A stretch of DNA of 64,000 nt. It comes from Paenibacillus hamazuiensis (GTDB taxonomy: Bacteria > Bacillota > Bacilli > Paenibacillales > NBRC-103111). The position numbers were made by a program, and so were the translations under genes. The stretch lies in assembly GCF_023276405.1 (NCBI RefSeq), contig NZ_JALRMO010000001.1:5515001-5579000 (forward strand), in the 5' to 3' direction. This document shows, piece by piece, positions 1 to 8,460 of this stretch; positions within the stretch are counted from its first letter, which is position 1, and the number at the start of each line of letters is the position of its first letter. The notes under the pieces were generated by a model. It was not told the DNA's origin. It saw nothing but the letters and a program-made list of their open reading frames with translations, and did no database searches.

Positions 1-714
1 ACTCCAGGCTTCCGGACGGCTTTTTAAAATATCGAGCAGCGATTTGCAGCATTTTTCCATCTTGGACATGACGGAAAATTCGCTGGCCAGCAATACAAGC
101 TGAATCCGCTGCTTTAATGTTTCCGTGCTGAGTGTCAGCTCTTCGTAAAGCTTATAGACTCCGGGATTGATCGCTTTGACCTGCTTCCAGACCGTCACTT
201 CCGGATGGATCCCCTCTTCGATGATGACGATTCGGGCCCAATGGCGCAGCGTCTCCAAAATATCGTTGTAAGCATCAAGCAGTTGATCCTCCAAAATATG
301 CTCCCTGCTCTGCGTATAACAGCGCAAAAAGCTGGAAAACTCGATGAGCAATCTGAGCTCCCGCAATTCGGGCGGAAACTCGAGAAGGCGGTGACGCAAG
401 CCCTCCAAATACGTGTTCCGGTCCAAAACGATCTCCCCTTTTAAAATCCAATGAATAAAGTTGCGGTTTTGGCCGTGCAGTATCCCATGCTCCAAAGTTT
501 CCGGATCGATCCATCTTTCTTGTATACGCTGGTTGTCTTTTATATAATGAAAGAGCCTGCTTCCGGATTCGGCCCGGTTCGCGACGACCAGGAACAGCAA
601 ATCGTAGCCGTCTGTCAGCGTGGAATGCGAGGAAGGATTGCGAACCGCCGCAAGACTGATCACGTCATGGTTCGTCCTTGCCCTTTCTGCCATCTGTTCT
701 ATGATAGAATCCAT
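1..714 (-). CDS. ygxA: YgxA-like nucleotidyltransferase-fold protein (C-terminus cut by window edge)
   Basis: Open reading frame of 238 codons from ATG at 714 running off the window start, so the C-terminus is missing. The N-terminus (MDSIIEQMAERARTNHDVI) leads into a segment TDGYDLLFLVV that resembles the strand region of a nucleotidyltransferase-like fold, followed by a mostly helical region with many Leu, Arg and Glu residues. Its neighbours ygzB and perR match the gene neighbourhood I recall for ygxA in Bacillus subtilis, which is the main reason for the name. No biochemical function is established for YgxA. The assignment rests on context and general resemblance rather than a catalytic motif. 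Confidence 0.7.
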   Translation of the reverse strand, partial: MDSIIEQMAERARTNHDVISLAAVRNPSSHSTLTDGYDLLFLVVANRAESGSRLFHYIKDNQRIQERWIDPETLEHGILHGQNRNFIHWILKGEIVLDRNTYLEGLRHRLLEFPPELRELRLLIEFSSFLRCYTQSREHILEDQLLDAYNDILETLRHWARIVIIEEGIHPEVTVWKQVKAINPGVYKLYEELTLSTETLKQRIQLVLLASEFSVMSKMEKCCKSLLDILKSRPEAWS

Positions 715-813
715 CGCTGAAGACCTCCGTTCAAATTGACTTGCAACTATTCAATTCTACAAATTCCGTTCGTTTCCTGCCGGAAAATGTGACGAAATGC
801 ACAATTTTACTTT

Positions 814-1209
814 ATGGAAAGAAGTGACCTGAAAGTGCGGTTAAAGTCGAGCAAAGTAAATGAATTCCGTTTATGGGGGCTGCTGCTGACCATGGGCGGC
901 ATGCTGCTGATGATAGTCGGCCTGGCCGGCATCGTGTTTGATTGGGGGCAGGCCGGGCGCATTATCGCCGTCATCTGCATGCTGATCGGAGCTATTAGCA
1001 TGCTGGGCAGCATGGCCATATATTTTATGGCCGGCATGATGTCGACTAGCGCGGTTGTCGTGGAATGCCCGGAGTGCGGCAAACCAACCAAGATGCTCGG
1101 AAAAACGGACCGCTGCATGTTTTGCAAAACGATTTTGTCGATGGACCCGAAGCACGCTCCGTCCGGCCAAAACCAAAGCGGCACCGAAGCGCCGAATGCC
1201 CATCGTTGA
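814..1209 (+). CDS. ygzB: YgzB family (DUF2614) membrane zinc-ribbon protein
   Basis: 131 aa. Two adjacent hydrophobic helices (about residues 24-46 and 52-75) are followed by a cytoplasmic-looking Cys pair set, CPECGKPTK and CMFCK (about residues 86-108), which forms a zinc-ribbon-like motif. This arrangement and length fit the YgzB/DUF2614 family of small Bacillales membrane proteins, whose function is unknown. It is encoded beside ygxA and perR, as in Bacillus. The ATG at 814 has no clear ribosome binding site. A GTG at 835 (VRLKSSKVNEF) gives an N-terminus closer in length to the B. subtilis protein as I remember it and may be the true start. Confidence 0.82.
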   Translation: MERSDLKVRLKSSKVNEFRLWGLLLTMGGMLLMIVGLAGIVFDWGQAGRIIAVICMLIGAISMLGSMAIYFMAGMMSTSAVVVECPECGKPTKMLGKTDRCMFCKTILSMDPKHAPSGQNQSGTEAPNAHR

Positions 1210-1236
1210 GACGGACCGTCAATACATGCCTGCAAT

Positions 1237-1282
1237 AGAAAAAGCTTACTTATCCCGCAATTCGGGAAAGTAAGCTTTTTTA
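1237..1282 (+). terminator. Bidirectional Rho-independent terminator
   Basis: A-rich run, then AAGCTTACTT, a loop around TCCCGCAATTCGGGA, then AAGTAAGCTT and a T run. The hairpin sits between the convergent ygzB and GH18 genes and has a U-tract on either strand. Confidence 0.85.
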
Positions 1283-1286
1283 ACGG

Positions 1287-3026
1287 TTAGGGCCGTTTGC
1301 TCAAAGCATCTTCGATCAGCGGCCACATATTTGACGACTCCAATCCTCTTTTCCACGAAGCAACGCCGGCCAAATCGTATTTTTTGACGATCTCCATGCG
1401 CGCTTTCATGGATGTCTCATCCTCAATCCATATTTTCATCGTCTTGCTGCCTTCCTTGTATTGGACGTAATTTTGCCCGGTTTCTTCCTGATAGACAGGC
1501 GTGAGCTTCTTCTCTTTGATCATCCTCTGCACCGTATCCATGATCAGCGTATCGGATTTCACCGTCGTTTTACCGTCCTTGGTTTCTTCCGTCCATACGC
1601 GGGTATAATAAGGGACACCGAGGACCAGCTTGGATGGCGGAATGTCATCCTCTTTCAACAGTTGGGCTATCGATTTGTCGACCCAGGGCAGAGAGGCGAC
1701 GGAGCCGGCCTTCGGGCTTGACGCCCAATGCTCGTCGTACGCCATGACCATCATATAGTCCAGCGATTCGATCAGCGCCTTGCGATCAAGAAACATCGAC
1801 CAGTTCTCGTTGTTCGACTTCACCGTAACGTCCATCGAAACGACCAGGCTTTGCTCGTGTAAAAGCGGCGTCATCTCGCGGACGAATTGGACGAGCTCGT
1901 CCTTGTCGGAAAGCGAAACGTTTTCGAAATCGATGTTGATGCCCTGCAGCGAGTAAAGCTGGGCGTAGCTGAGCAGCTGCTTGATTATCTTCATCCGGCG
2001 GTCGTAGGTCGACAGAGCTTCGGTCGTGATCTTCGGATCGAAACCGTTGCTAAACAGCGCCCAAACCTGATAGTTCCGGCTGTGGGCCCATTTGACGTAT
2101 GACGCGTCAGCCAGGTTTTTCAGATTCCCCTGACCGTCGATCAGATGAAACCATGTCGGGCTGATGACATTCAGCCCCGGCATCGGGCCGATTTTTTGCG
2201 TATCCGGGTTTTTGGTAATGACCTGTTCCCAAGTCAAGTTGATTTTGCCGCCGACGGGCTTCCACGGGATAAACTCGTTTTGCGGCTCCTGGCGCGGTAT
2301 CGTCTCAACCCGGTCAAGCGTGACGTGGCGTTTCTCCATATAACCGGTATACCCGTTTTCGAGCTGTACGAAATACCAGCCCATTTCCTCGGACCAGATC
2401 ATTACAGGGGCGTCCCGCTTCACGTCTTCGTATACCGGAGCTTTGATCGAAGGCTCTTTCCGCAGCGCCACGGTCGCGTCCGGTTTGCCGGACGGCGCTA
2501 CGGCTTTGCCCCATTGAATGACATCGCCTTGCTTTTGCAAAATAACGGTGCCCGTCGATTCCGACTCTTTTAACCGAATTTGATATAATTGCTGCAGCGG
2601 CGCGATCGGCAAATAGATCTCGCCTTCCACTTTTTCCGTCGGGAATGACAAGGTAAACGGTTTCTCGTTGACGGTCGCCGTCAGCTCGCTTGTTTTCAGG
2701 CGGACGACCTTGTCCTGCGTGGTAATGATAGTCGATTCGCTGGCCTGCTCGTACCGGATGTTGGGATCGATTTCGTTTTTCACCAGCGTCAAAGGCAGCT
2801 TCAGCGTTTCTTTCTGCCCGGCGGCCGGCAGGTCGAACATTTTTCCTTGGTAAAAAATCGGCCGGGTCAAGCCGCGGAAATCGGGCTTTTCATGTTTCGT
2901 CGAAGGAACGAAGCGTATCCAGTAATAGGTGCAGCAAGCAGCTAAGAGCAGTACGGTAATGATGAGCAAAAACAGTACAAGGCCGGTTCTTCTGCGCGTT
3001 GGCCTTGCCGATGGGATCGGTTCCAT
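1287..3026 (-). CDS. Membrane-anchored GH18 family glycoside hydrolase with SH3-like domain
   Basis: 579 aa. It has an N-terminal transmembrane anchor (about residues 15-37, after an Arg-rich start), then a copper-amine-oxidase-N-like stalk segment (about 85-165), a bacterial SH3-like segment (about 175-240, with GWYFVQLENGYTGYM) and a C-terminal GH18 barrel (about 280-575). The GH18 signature is GINIDFENV, where the Glu is the expected proton donor. This layout is typical of Bacillales spore-germination or cortex-associated GH18 proteins related to YaaH/YdhD, which act on N-acetylglucosamine-containing polymers outside the membrane. The start ATG is preceded by AGGAGTG. It is a single-gene unit lying between ygzB and perR. 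The exact substrate is not visible from sequence. Confidence 0.85.
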   Translation of the reverse strand: MEPIPSARPTRRRTGLVLFLLIITVLLLAACCTYYWIRFVPSTKHEKPDFRGLTRPIFYQGKMFDLPAAGQKETLKLPLTLVKNEIDPNIRYEQASESTIITTQDKVVRLKTSELTATVNEKPFTLSFPTEKVEGEIYLPIAPLQQLYQIRLKESESTGTVILQKQGDVIQWGKAVAPSGKPDATVALRKEPSIKAPVYEDVKRDAPVMIWSEEMGWYFVQLENGYTGYMEKRHVTLDRVETIPRQEPQNEFIPWKPVGGKINLTWEQVITKNPDTQKIGPMPGLNVISPTWFHLIDGQGNLKNLADASYVKWAHSRNYQVWALFSNGFDPKITTEALSTYDRRMKIIKQLLSYAQLYSLQGINIDFENVSLSDKDELVQFVREMTPLLHEQSLVVSMDVTVKSNNENWSMFLDRKALIESLDYMMVMAYDEHWASSPKAGSVASLPWVDKSIAQLLKEDDIPPSKLVLGVPYYTRVWTEETKDGKTTVKSDTLIMDTVQRMIKEKKLTPVYQEETGQNYVQYKEGSKTMKIWIEDETSMKARMEIVKKYDLAGVASWKRGLESSNMWPLIEDALSKRP

Positions 3027-3072
3027 AGCTTCACTCCTGGATTTATTTGCTAGATTGATAGAATAAAAGCAA

Positions 3073-3115
3073 CAAAAAAACGTATCCGGAGCTTTCCAAA
3101 CGCCCGAATACGTTC
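3073..3115 (-). terminator. Rho-independent terminator of perR
   Basis: On the minus strand AACGTATTCGG pairs with CCGGATACGTT, followed by a run of Ts, about 30 bases after the perR stop codon. Confidence 0.75.
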
Positions 3116-3143
3116 ATTATACATGATTTCATGCCATGCTGCC

Positions 3144-3578
3144 TTAATGCCTCGTAATGTCCGCACAATCCGGGCAAATGCCGTAAATTTCAAGACGATG
3201 CCCGTGCACCGTAAACCCGGTTTGCTCGGCCGCCGCCTTCTCCGCAGCTTCCAGCGGCGGATAATCGAAGTCGACCATCTTCCCGCAGCGCTCGCAATGG
3301 GCGTGGTAGTGCTCGGACATATCGGCATCGAAACGGCTCGATTGATCGCCGTAATTCATTTCGCGGACGAGTCCCGCTTCAATAAACACCTTGAGATTGT
3401 TGTACACGGTTGCCACGCTCATGCTCGGAAAACGCGGCTCCAGCGCTTTATAGATTTCATCCGCCGTCGGATGGGACATCGTATCGATCAAATAGGCAAG
3501 TATCGCATGTCTCTGAGGGGTCATGCGTACACCGGTGCTTTTCAATTTAGTCAACGCTTGCTCCAATCGGAGTTCCAT
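3144..3578 (-). CDS. perR: Fur-family peroxide-stress repressor PerR
   Basis: 144 aa from ATG at 3578, preceded by GGCGGTGA at 6 nt; an in-frame GTG at 3593 overlaps that ribosome binding site and is less likely. Winged helix near residues 15-80 (MTPQRHAILAYL, SVATVYNNLKVF). The regulatory metal-site ligands lie in the SRFDADMSEHYHAHC region, and the structural zinc CxxC pairs are CERC and CPDC. PerR senses H2O2 through metal-catalysed oxidation of its histidines and represses ahpCF, katA, mrgA and similar genes. A strong pair of PerR boxes lies in front of ahpCF at 19.07 kb in this window. A weak box-like sequence (3595-3609, 10 of 14 positions) just upstream could reflect autoregulation. 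Confidence 0.9.
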   Translation of the reverse strand: MELRLEQALTKLKSTGVRMTPQRHAILAYLIDTMSHPTADEIYKALEPRFPSMSVATVYNNLKVFIEAGLVREMNYGDQSSRFDADMSEHYHAHCERCGKMVDFDYPPLEAAEKAAAEQTGFTVHGHRLEIYGICPDCADITRH

Positions 3579-3648
3579 GCAAATCACCGCCACGTTATCA
3601 TAAATGTTATGCTTATCCTTCTATTCTACGTTTATGGAGGCAATTTTG

Positions 3649-4890
3649 TCAATCCAGCTTGCGAATAACGACAGGCCCTGCCGTGTCCAGCTTAAGTTCA
3701 TACGTGCCTTTGCCAATGCGGCCGCTGACGGAGTCCTTGCTGATATTCAAAGGAAAGTCGCTTCTGACATCCGTCAGCCGGCCCTCGCCGTCAACCTCCA
3801 TGTCGGCGTTTGCCGGCAGCGCCAAATCGATCGCCCCATGCGATGCCTTGAGCTCCCAGTCCCCGCCGACCTTACGGCTCTGGGCCCGGATCGAACCGTT
3901 GTTGGTTTGGATCTCGAGTTGTCCCGTCGCTTCGGTGACGGTAACGGTACCGTTTGTCGTCTTTACGGTAAGACTGCCGTTCACATGATCGGCCTGCACC
4001 TCGCCGTTGGTCGTTTTCGCCTCGACGTTCCCTTGAATCTCTTTCAAGGCGACCGAGCCGTTAGTGGTTTCCAAATCTGCGTATCCTCCGATTTTGGAGG
4101 CGACGATTTGGCCGTTCGTTGTGGACAGACTGACGTTTCCCGACAAATCCGTCACTGCGATTTCGCCGTTCGTCGTCCTCACGGACAATTCCTCGCGTAT
4201 GGGCAGCTGAGCCGCCTCCGCCTTGCCGTTCGTGAGCTTCAGCTCGACATCCACCTTTTGCTTCGCGGGTAAGATGACGGTCAGATTGACCCGCGGCTTT
4301 CTCCTGGAAAAAAGCCCTTTTTCCCCGTATTCCTTGCCTTGAGCTTTGATGCTTAAAACGGACCGCGACGTATCCCATTCGACGCCGGATTGCTCCGCGA
4401 TGGTTGCCGCCTCGTCCTGACCGACTTTATCGACCCATACGACCGCTTCCACTTGCACCTGTTCCACCGGTCCGGCTTTGACGCTGACCGAGCCCGAAGG
4501 GTTTTCGACGAACAGCTTCTCCGTATCGGCATCAAGCGGAATGCTCACTGCGGCCTTCTCGAATTTGTAGCCGGATTCGTCCGCGTACGAGAGTACGCCG
4601 TCAAAGCTCATCCACTTTTCATAAAACTGCGTTGCCTGCGAGCCTCCCATAACGACTGCCGAAAGGATAAGCGCAAGCAGGATGCCCCCGACATCAAGCC
4701 TGAGCGGCTTATCGGCGTTGGCATGTCTAAAGTTGTACAGCACCAGCTCCACCCCGAGCAGGATCAGCAGGACCGGCCACCACTGCAGAGCCAGTTGGGT
4801 AAAATGAGAGCCGGTGCTTTTGTCCGCGATCACGGCCAACCCAACGCAGATCAGCATAACAGCCGCAGTAAATCTCCCCACTTTGTGCAT
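3649..4890 (-). CDS. DUF4097 / LiaG-like envelope protein with N-terminal membrane domain
   Basis: 413 aa. The N-terminus has three hydrophobic helices (about residues 7-22, 36-53 and 68-86), matching the LiaI/LiaF-type small membrane domain. The rest is an extracytoplasmic beta-repeat region in which the motif TTNG recurs every 16-19 residues (about residues 230-335). This is the hallmark of DUF4097 proteins, which form beta-solenoids. It is the last gene of the ECF-sigma operon starting at 6565. LiaG-like proteins belong to cell-envelope stress modules in Bacillales; the molecular activity is unknown. The start is preceded by AAGGAGC. Confidence 0.82.
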   Translation of the reverse strand: MHKVGRFTAAVMLICVGLAVIADKSTGSHFTQLALQWWPVLLILLGVELVLYNFRHANADKPLRLDVGGILLALILSAVVMGGSQATQFYEKWMSFDGVLSYADESGYKFEKAAVSIPLDADTEKLFVENPSGSVSVKAGPVEQVQVEAVVWVDKVGQDEAATIAEQSGVEWDTSRSVLSIKAQGKEYGEKGLFSRRKPRVNLTVILPAKQKVDVELKLTNGKAEAAQLPIREELSVRTTNGEIAVTDLSGNVSLSTTNGQIVASKIGGYADLETTNGSVALKEIQGNVEAKTTNGEVQADHVNGSLTVKTTNGTVTVTEATGQLEIQTNNGSIRAQSRKVGGDWELKASHGAIDLALPANADMEVDGEGRLTDVRSDFPLNISKDSVSGRIGKGTYELKLDTAGPVVIRKLD

Positions 4891-4920
4891 GATGAATCTT
4901 GCTCCTTTGCAAGTGCCCGT

Positions 4921-5544
4921 TTATTTGTTTCGCGACTCCCGAAAAAATAAATAAACTCCGATGCCTATAAGCAGGATGGCTCCGACGGAGGAACCGACGA
5001 GGTCCAGCAGCTTCTCCAGCCAGGCCGGCTTGGCTCCGACAAGAAACAAAAGCACGCCGACAGCGACCAGCAAATAGCCGAGGTAGCTGCCTTTGGCCAG
5101 CCTGCCGAGCGGATCGCGCGCGTCGCCGGCCTCGCTATAAAACGGTTCGGGACCGAAGCCCAGCGGGCGATGGTTGATTTTGTCGGCCTGCTGCAGCGCA
5201 TCGAAAATGTTGTAAAAATAAATAACCGGGATCAGCAGCGAAAACAGCACGATAAGCGGTATGATTTCCTTGCTGCTGGTCGAAAAAGTGACGATCGCGA
5301 AAATATCGACGATCAGGAGCAGCATGATCGTAATGCCCCGCTGCATTTGCCCGAGATAAAACTGCCCGGTTCCGGGGACGAGAAAGGACAGCAGCCCGGC
5401 GATCAGCTTGCTTTTCCGGGACCGCGTTCCCATCATTTCATAAAAAGGATCGCGGACCGGACCGTTCCATTTTCGCAGCCGTTCCCGCAAAAACTCGTCC
5501 TCCCGGTCGTCCTGAAAGTTCGCCTGTTGTTTGTCTTCTACCAT
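4921..5544 (-). CDS. TM2-like multi-pass membrane protein
   Basis: 207 aa. A charged cytoplasmic N-terminus of about 45 residues is followed by SKLIAGLLSFLVPGTGQFYLG, a stretch of the type seen in TM2 and related small membrane proteins (G-x-x-QFYLG). Three or four further hydrophobic helices follow (about residues 72-88, 95-115, 155-172 and 185-203). The ribosome binding site is GGAGG at 8 nt. It is third in the sigma/anti-sigma operon, 31 nt before the DUF4097 gene. No function is known. Its position suggests an envelope role controlled by the ECF sigma factor. Confidence 0.7.
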   Translation of the reverse strand: MVEDKQQANFQDDREDEFLRERLRKWNGPVRDPFYEMMGTRSRKSKLIAGLLSFLVPGTGQFYLGQMQRGITIMLLLIVDIFAIVTFSTSSKEIIPLIVLFSLLIPVIYFYNIFDALQQADKINHRPLGFGPEPFYSEAGDARDPLGRLAKGSYLGYLLVAVGVLLFLVGAKPAWLEKLLDLVGSSVGAILLIGIGVYLFFRESRNK

Positions 5545-5577
5545 AATCAGATCCTCCAGCTTCGTTGAAATTATACG

Positions 5578-6012
5578 TTAGATCAGCCGCGCCCATGTTT
5601 CCACGATCTTAACCAGCTCCAGGGTCCGTATATGTACGTCCGCACCGAGCTTCACGGCGTCGATCGATACGATTTTCGACCAAACTCCCGTCGATATAAA
5701 CAAATATGTCGCCGCGGCGGCCACACAGCCGTTGGCGAGTTCGACTCCGAGCTTAAGCCGCGGACGCGGGGCCGCGGACGAAGATGCCGGATTCGACCGC
5801 AGCGCAGCCATCACCCGCTCCGCCGTATGTGCGGGAGCGGCCATAAGAGGCTGCGCGGCAAGCGCCCGGTTCAGCTCGGCGTAAGCCATCAGCTCGCGGC
5901 GGCAGACGTCGCAGCGGCGAAGATGCTTGCGAATGCGGGTCGCTTCCTGCGGGGTGCAGCGGCTATTCTGAAACCGTTGCAGCTGCAGATCGTTCAGGTG
6001 CTTCATCCACAT
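5578..6012 (-). CDS. Zinc-finger anti-sigma factor
   Basis: 144 aa. The N-terminal zf-HC2 motif comprises His and Cys ligands in RKHLRRCDVCRREL (about residues 28-41), the usual ZAS anti-sigma zinc site. A single hydrophobic helix near residues 100-115 would place the protein in the membrane. The gene overlaps the 3' end of the ECF sigma gene by 50 bases and has its own site, GGAGGTGA, 6 nt before ATG, so the two are translationally coupled. By family knowledge it should bind the ECF sigma factor and hold it inactive until an envelope signal arrives. Confidence 0.82.
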   Translation of the reverse strand: MWMKHLNDLQLQRFQNSRCTPQEATRIRKHLRRCDVCRRELMAYAELNRALAAQPLMAAPAHTAERVMAALRSNPASSSAAPRPRLKLGVELANGCVAAAATYLFISTGVWSKIVSIDAVKLGADVHIRTLELVKIVETWARLI

Positions 6013-6565
6013 TGCCGTTCACCTCCAGCCATTTTTGCTTCAGCATCGCTTTGCCCCGGTACAGCCGGGTTTCCACCGTTTTCACGGGCAATCCGGTAAT
6101 TTGCGCAATTTCCCGATACGACAGCTGCTGAAAATGATACAACCCGACAATCAGCCGGTATTTCTCCGGCAGTTCGGCCACGATCCGCTGAACGGCATCG
6201 CGCTCTTCCCTGTGAAGGGACATCTGCTCCGGCTGCTCGCGCTCGTCGGAAAACCATTCCCTGACCACATCCAGAAGCGATTCGAGCGGCCTTCTTTTGC
6301 GGGCTCTGCGGTAATCCGCCACGAGATTAAGGGTGAGTCTGTAGAGCCACGTCGTAAATTTCGCGTCGCCCCGAAAATGAAACAAGGAACGGTACAGCTT
6401 GATAAATACTTCCTGCATCAAATCTTCGGCGGTTTCCCGGTGCTCCACCTGCCGGTAAATAAGCGTGAATATATAATTTTGATGACGCTCCACCAGCGCG
6501 CGATAAGCATCGTCATGGCCTTGACGGATACGGGCGACCAGCTCTTCGTCCGTGGGCCGCTCCAT
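5963..6565 (-). CDS. ECF-family RNA polymerase sigma factor
   Basis: 200 aa from ATG at 6565, chosen because AAGGCGGTGA lies 5 nt upstream; an ATG at 6592 has its AGGAG directly abutting it. Region 2 is visible at RETAEDLMQEVFIKLYRSL with the -10 recognition stretch GDAKFTTWLYRLTLN, and region 4 at LPEKYRLIVGLYHFQQLSYREIA with the helix-turn-helix TGLPVKTVETRLYRGK. It is the first gene of a four-gene operon with its anti-sigma factor, a TM2-like protein and a DUF4097 protein, so it is probably an envelope-stress sigma factor. A sigma-A-like promoter, rather than an obvious ECF promoter, lies upstream. Confidence 0.9.
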   Translation of the reverse strand: MERPTDEELVARIRQGHDDAYRALVERHQNYIFTLIYRQVEHRETAEDLMQEVFIKLYRSLFHFRGDAKFTTWLYRLTLNLVADYRRARKRRPLESLLDVVREWFSDEREQPEQMSLHREERDAVQRIVAELPEKYRLIVGLYHFQQLSYREIAQITGLPVKTVETRLYRGKAMLKQKWLEVNGNVDEAPERSAAATVSE

Positions 6566-6630
6566 GGCTTCACCGCCTTTTTGTTTGTTCATCTCCTATG
6601 ACGTTCCGATTCACCGCTTCCCCTTCAATT

Positions 6631-6658
6631 ATTTTAACATTTGCTGCAGATCTGGCAA
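6631..6658 (-). promoter_or_regulatory. Candidate sigma-A promoter of the ECF sigma operon
   Basis: On the minus strand TTGCCA and TAAAAT are separated by 16 nt, about 66 nt upstream of the sigma factor start. Confidence 0.5.
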
Positions 6659-6674
6659 AAAAAGATTCGGGGCC

Positions 6675-6703
6675 TTGTCCTTTCGCAGCTTCTCGCCTAG
6701 ACT
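6675..6703 (+). promoter_or_regulatory. Candidate sigma-A promoter of the gene at 6745
   Basis: TTGTCC and TAGACT separated by 17 nt. Each hexamer matches the consensus at four of six positions. It lies 42 nt before the chosen start codon. Confidence 0.4.
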
Positions 6704-6744
6704 AAGGGGTAGCGAAGACAAGAATGAGGAAAGGTGGCTTTTCG

Positions 6745-8442
6745 ATGAGCAGCTTCGAAACGCGCCGCGCCGATATCCGGCGGCTCGCTGCCCGCAAAGC
6801 CGCGGAGCTTCCGCGGCGGGACAGCGGCTTCTGGTTTCATGCGGATTTAAGGGATAATTTTTATTTGGCGGTTCATTTGTTCGTACATAGTCTCGATGTC
6901 CGTCAAGAGGAAGGAACCGGGGATGAAGCGAACGCGATGGATTTGGCGGCCGGCGTCATCTCCAAGGTGATGGCGCTTCAGGATCAAAATCCGCAAAGTC
7001 CGATGTACGGCCATTGGCCGCTCAATCTGGGCGAAGATCCGGCCGCCGCAAAGCCCAATGCGCTGCCGGTGGAGCTGATGGGCTGCCTGGTCGCTTTGTT
7101 CTACTCCCGGTACGGCAGGGAACTGCCGCCCCAGCTGAAAAGCGATCTCAGCCTCGCCCTGACGCATATATACCAAAGCGAAGTGTACCGCAAGCCGCTG
7201 CAGCAGATGAACCATCATGAGGCGAAGCATACGGCGCTCAAAATGCTGCTCGGCCATCTGTTCGACGACCGGGAGCTGCTGAGCGAAGGCATCGATTGCG
7301 CCAGGCGGATGCTTGCGCACGTCCGGCGTTACGGCTTTAAGGAGTACGGCTCTCTGCCGTGGCACTGGCATTGGATCCAGGCGTTCACATGCGTATGGGA
7401 GGTCGTGGATGATACCGGAGCAAGGGCGGTCGCGGAGGAAATGCTCGTTTATTTGTGGGAGCTGCGGGCGGACTATTACCTGAAAGGCATCTGGGCGGGC
7501 CCCCATTCCCGTGAATGGCCGCACGATGCGCCGCGGGACAACAATACGCTGATGGATTACATCCAGTTCGGAGACTTTCCCGAACCCGTGGACATCCCCC
7601 GCTTGGAGGGGGCAGGGCTTTATGCATATCAAATTCCGGAATATGTTAAGAACAAAGCCGTAAACCGCAGCGGCGAAACCGAGCTCCGCCGAACGATCCT
7701 CATCACGGACGCGGAAGGCAAGGACATCGAGGAAGTCCACAGCTATACGTTCATCACTCCGTCGTATGCCGCCGGCGGCATGTATGAACGGCGCGAGGAA
7801 TTCGACAACGAGCAGCACCGCTGGGATATTTCGCTCCCGCTTACGACGGTGACCTCGGGGGTCAATCAGGCTTACTTTTTCCATCCCGGCAAAAAATATA
7901 AAGAAGGCGACGACCGGCACGCCAGCGACTTCGGCGAAGTGCTGCTGCATCAAAGCACGGCGGTCGCACTGTACGCGCTGCCTTCCGAAGCCGATAACCG
8001 GATCGTCGGCTGCTTGCCGCCCGGCGAATGGGTGTTCGAGTCATCCGCAGGCTTCGGCCTGATCGGCGATGTATACATTGCCTACAGCACGATGCAGCCA
8101 GCGTGGACGGAACAGAAGCCGGACCGGGTATCCGTTCGGAGCGAAGGGGCAATCCATGGCGTGGTGATGGAGGCGCTCAGTCGGGAGGAAGCCCGGACGC
8201 TCGGGATCGCCTCGCTGCAGCAGCTCCGCGACCGTTGGATGAGCCGGGCGCCTCTATTCCATACGTTTGCTGCGGCAGACAAGCCGCTGACGGAATTGAC
8301 GGTGAACCATACGACGCTTCGCGGAGCGGAACTTTTTCTCGGGCTTGCGGTGCAGCATGACAGCGACAAAGGCTGCCGATTGATTCGCCGGGAACGGACG
8401 ATTCAAGGCAGCCCCGTAACGTTTGAACAATATCGTATTTAA
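6745..8442 (+). CDS. Uncharacterised 565-aa protein, possibly alpha/alpha-toroid plus beta-sandwich
   Basis: Start at ATG 6745 because GGAAAGGTGG lies 7 nt upstream; an ATG at 6724 has no site. There is no signal peptide or membrane segment. The first 270 residues are helical with aromatic- and His-rich stretches (MNHHEAKHTALKML, LPWHWHWIQAFTCVWEVV). The C-terminal half looks beta-rich (YFFHPGKKY, EWVFESSAGFGLIGDVYIAY). This two-part layout recalls heparinase/alginate-lyase-like or other carbohydrate-active alpha/alpha-barrel proteins. I cannot assign a family or identify catalytic residues with confidence. It is transcribed alone, convergent with the GNAT gene 19 nt away. Confidence 0.75.
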   Translation: MSSFETRRADIRRLAARKAAELPRRDSGFWFHADLRDNFYLAVHLFVHSLDVRQEEGTGDEANAMDLAAGVISKVMALQDQNPQSPMYGHWPLNLGEDPAAAKPNALPVELMGCLVALFYSRYGRELPPQLKSDLSLALTHIYQSEVYRKPLQQMNHHEAKHTALKMLLGHLFDDRELLSEGIDCARRMLAHVRRYGFKEYGSLPWHWHWIQAFTCVWEVVDDTGARAVAEEMLVYLWELRADYYLKGIWAGPHSREWPHDAPRDNNTLMDYIQFGDFPEPVDIPRLEGAGLYAYQIPEYVKNKAVNRSGETELRRTILITDAEGKDIEEVHSYTFITPSYAAGGMYERREEFDNEQHRWDISLPLTTVTSGVNQAYFFHPGKKYKEGDDRHASDFGEVLLHQSTAVALYALPSEADNRIVGCLPPGEWVFESSAGFGLIGDVYIAYSTMQPAWTEQKPDRVSVRSEGAIHGVVMEALSREEARTLGIASLQQLRDRWMSRAPLFHTFAAADKPLTELTVNHTTLRGAELFLGLAVQHDSDKGCRLIRRERTIQGSPVTFEQYRI

Positions 8443-8460
8443 CGGCCGTTTCAAAATGGC

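Noticed and set aside
3595-3609. PerR box upstream of perR
   Set aside because: Only 10 of 14 positions match in AT-rich sequence, so it was not listed as a feature.
6847-7953. 368-codon minus-strand frame inside the gene at 6745
   Set aside because: The plus-strand frame has a good ribosome binding site, promoter and coherent composition. The minus frame has none.
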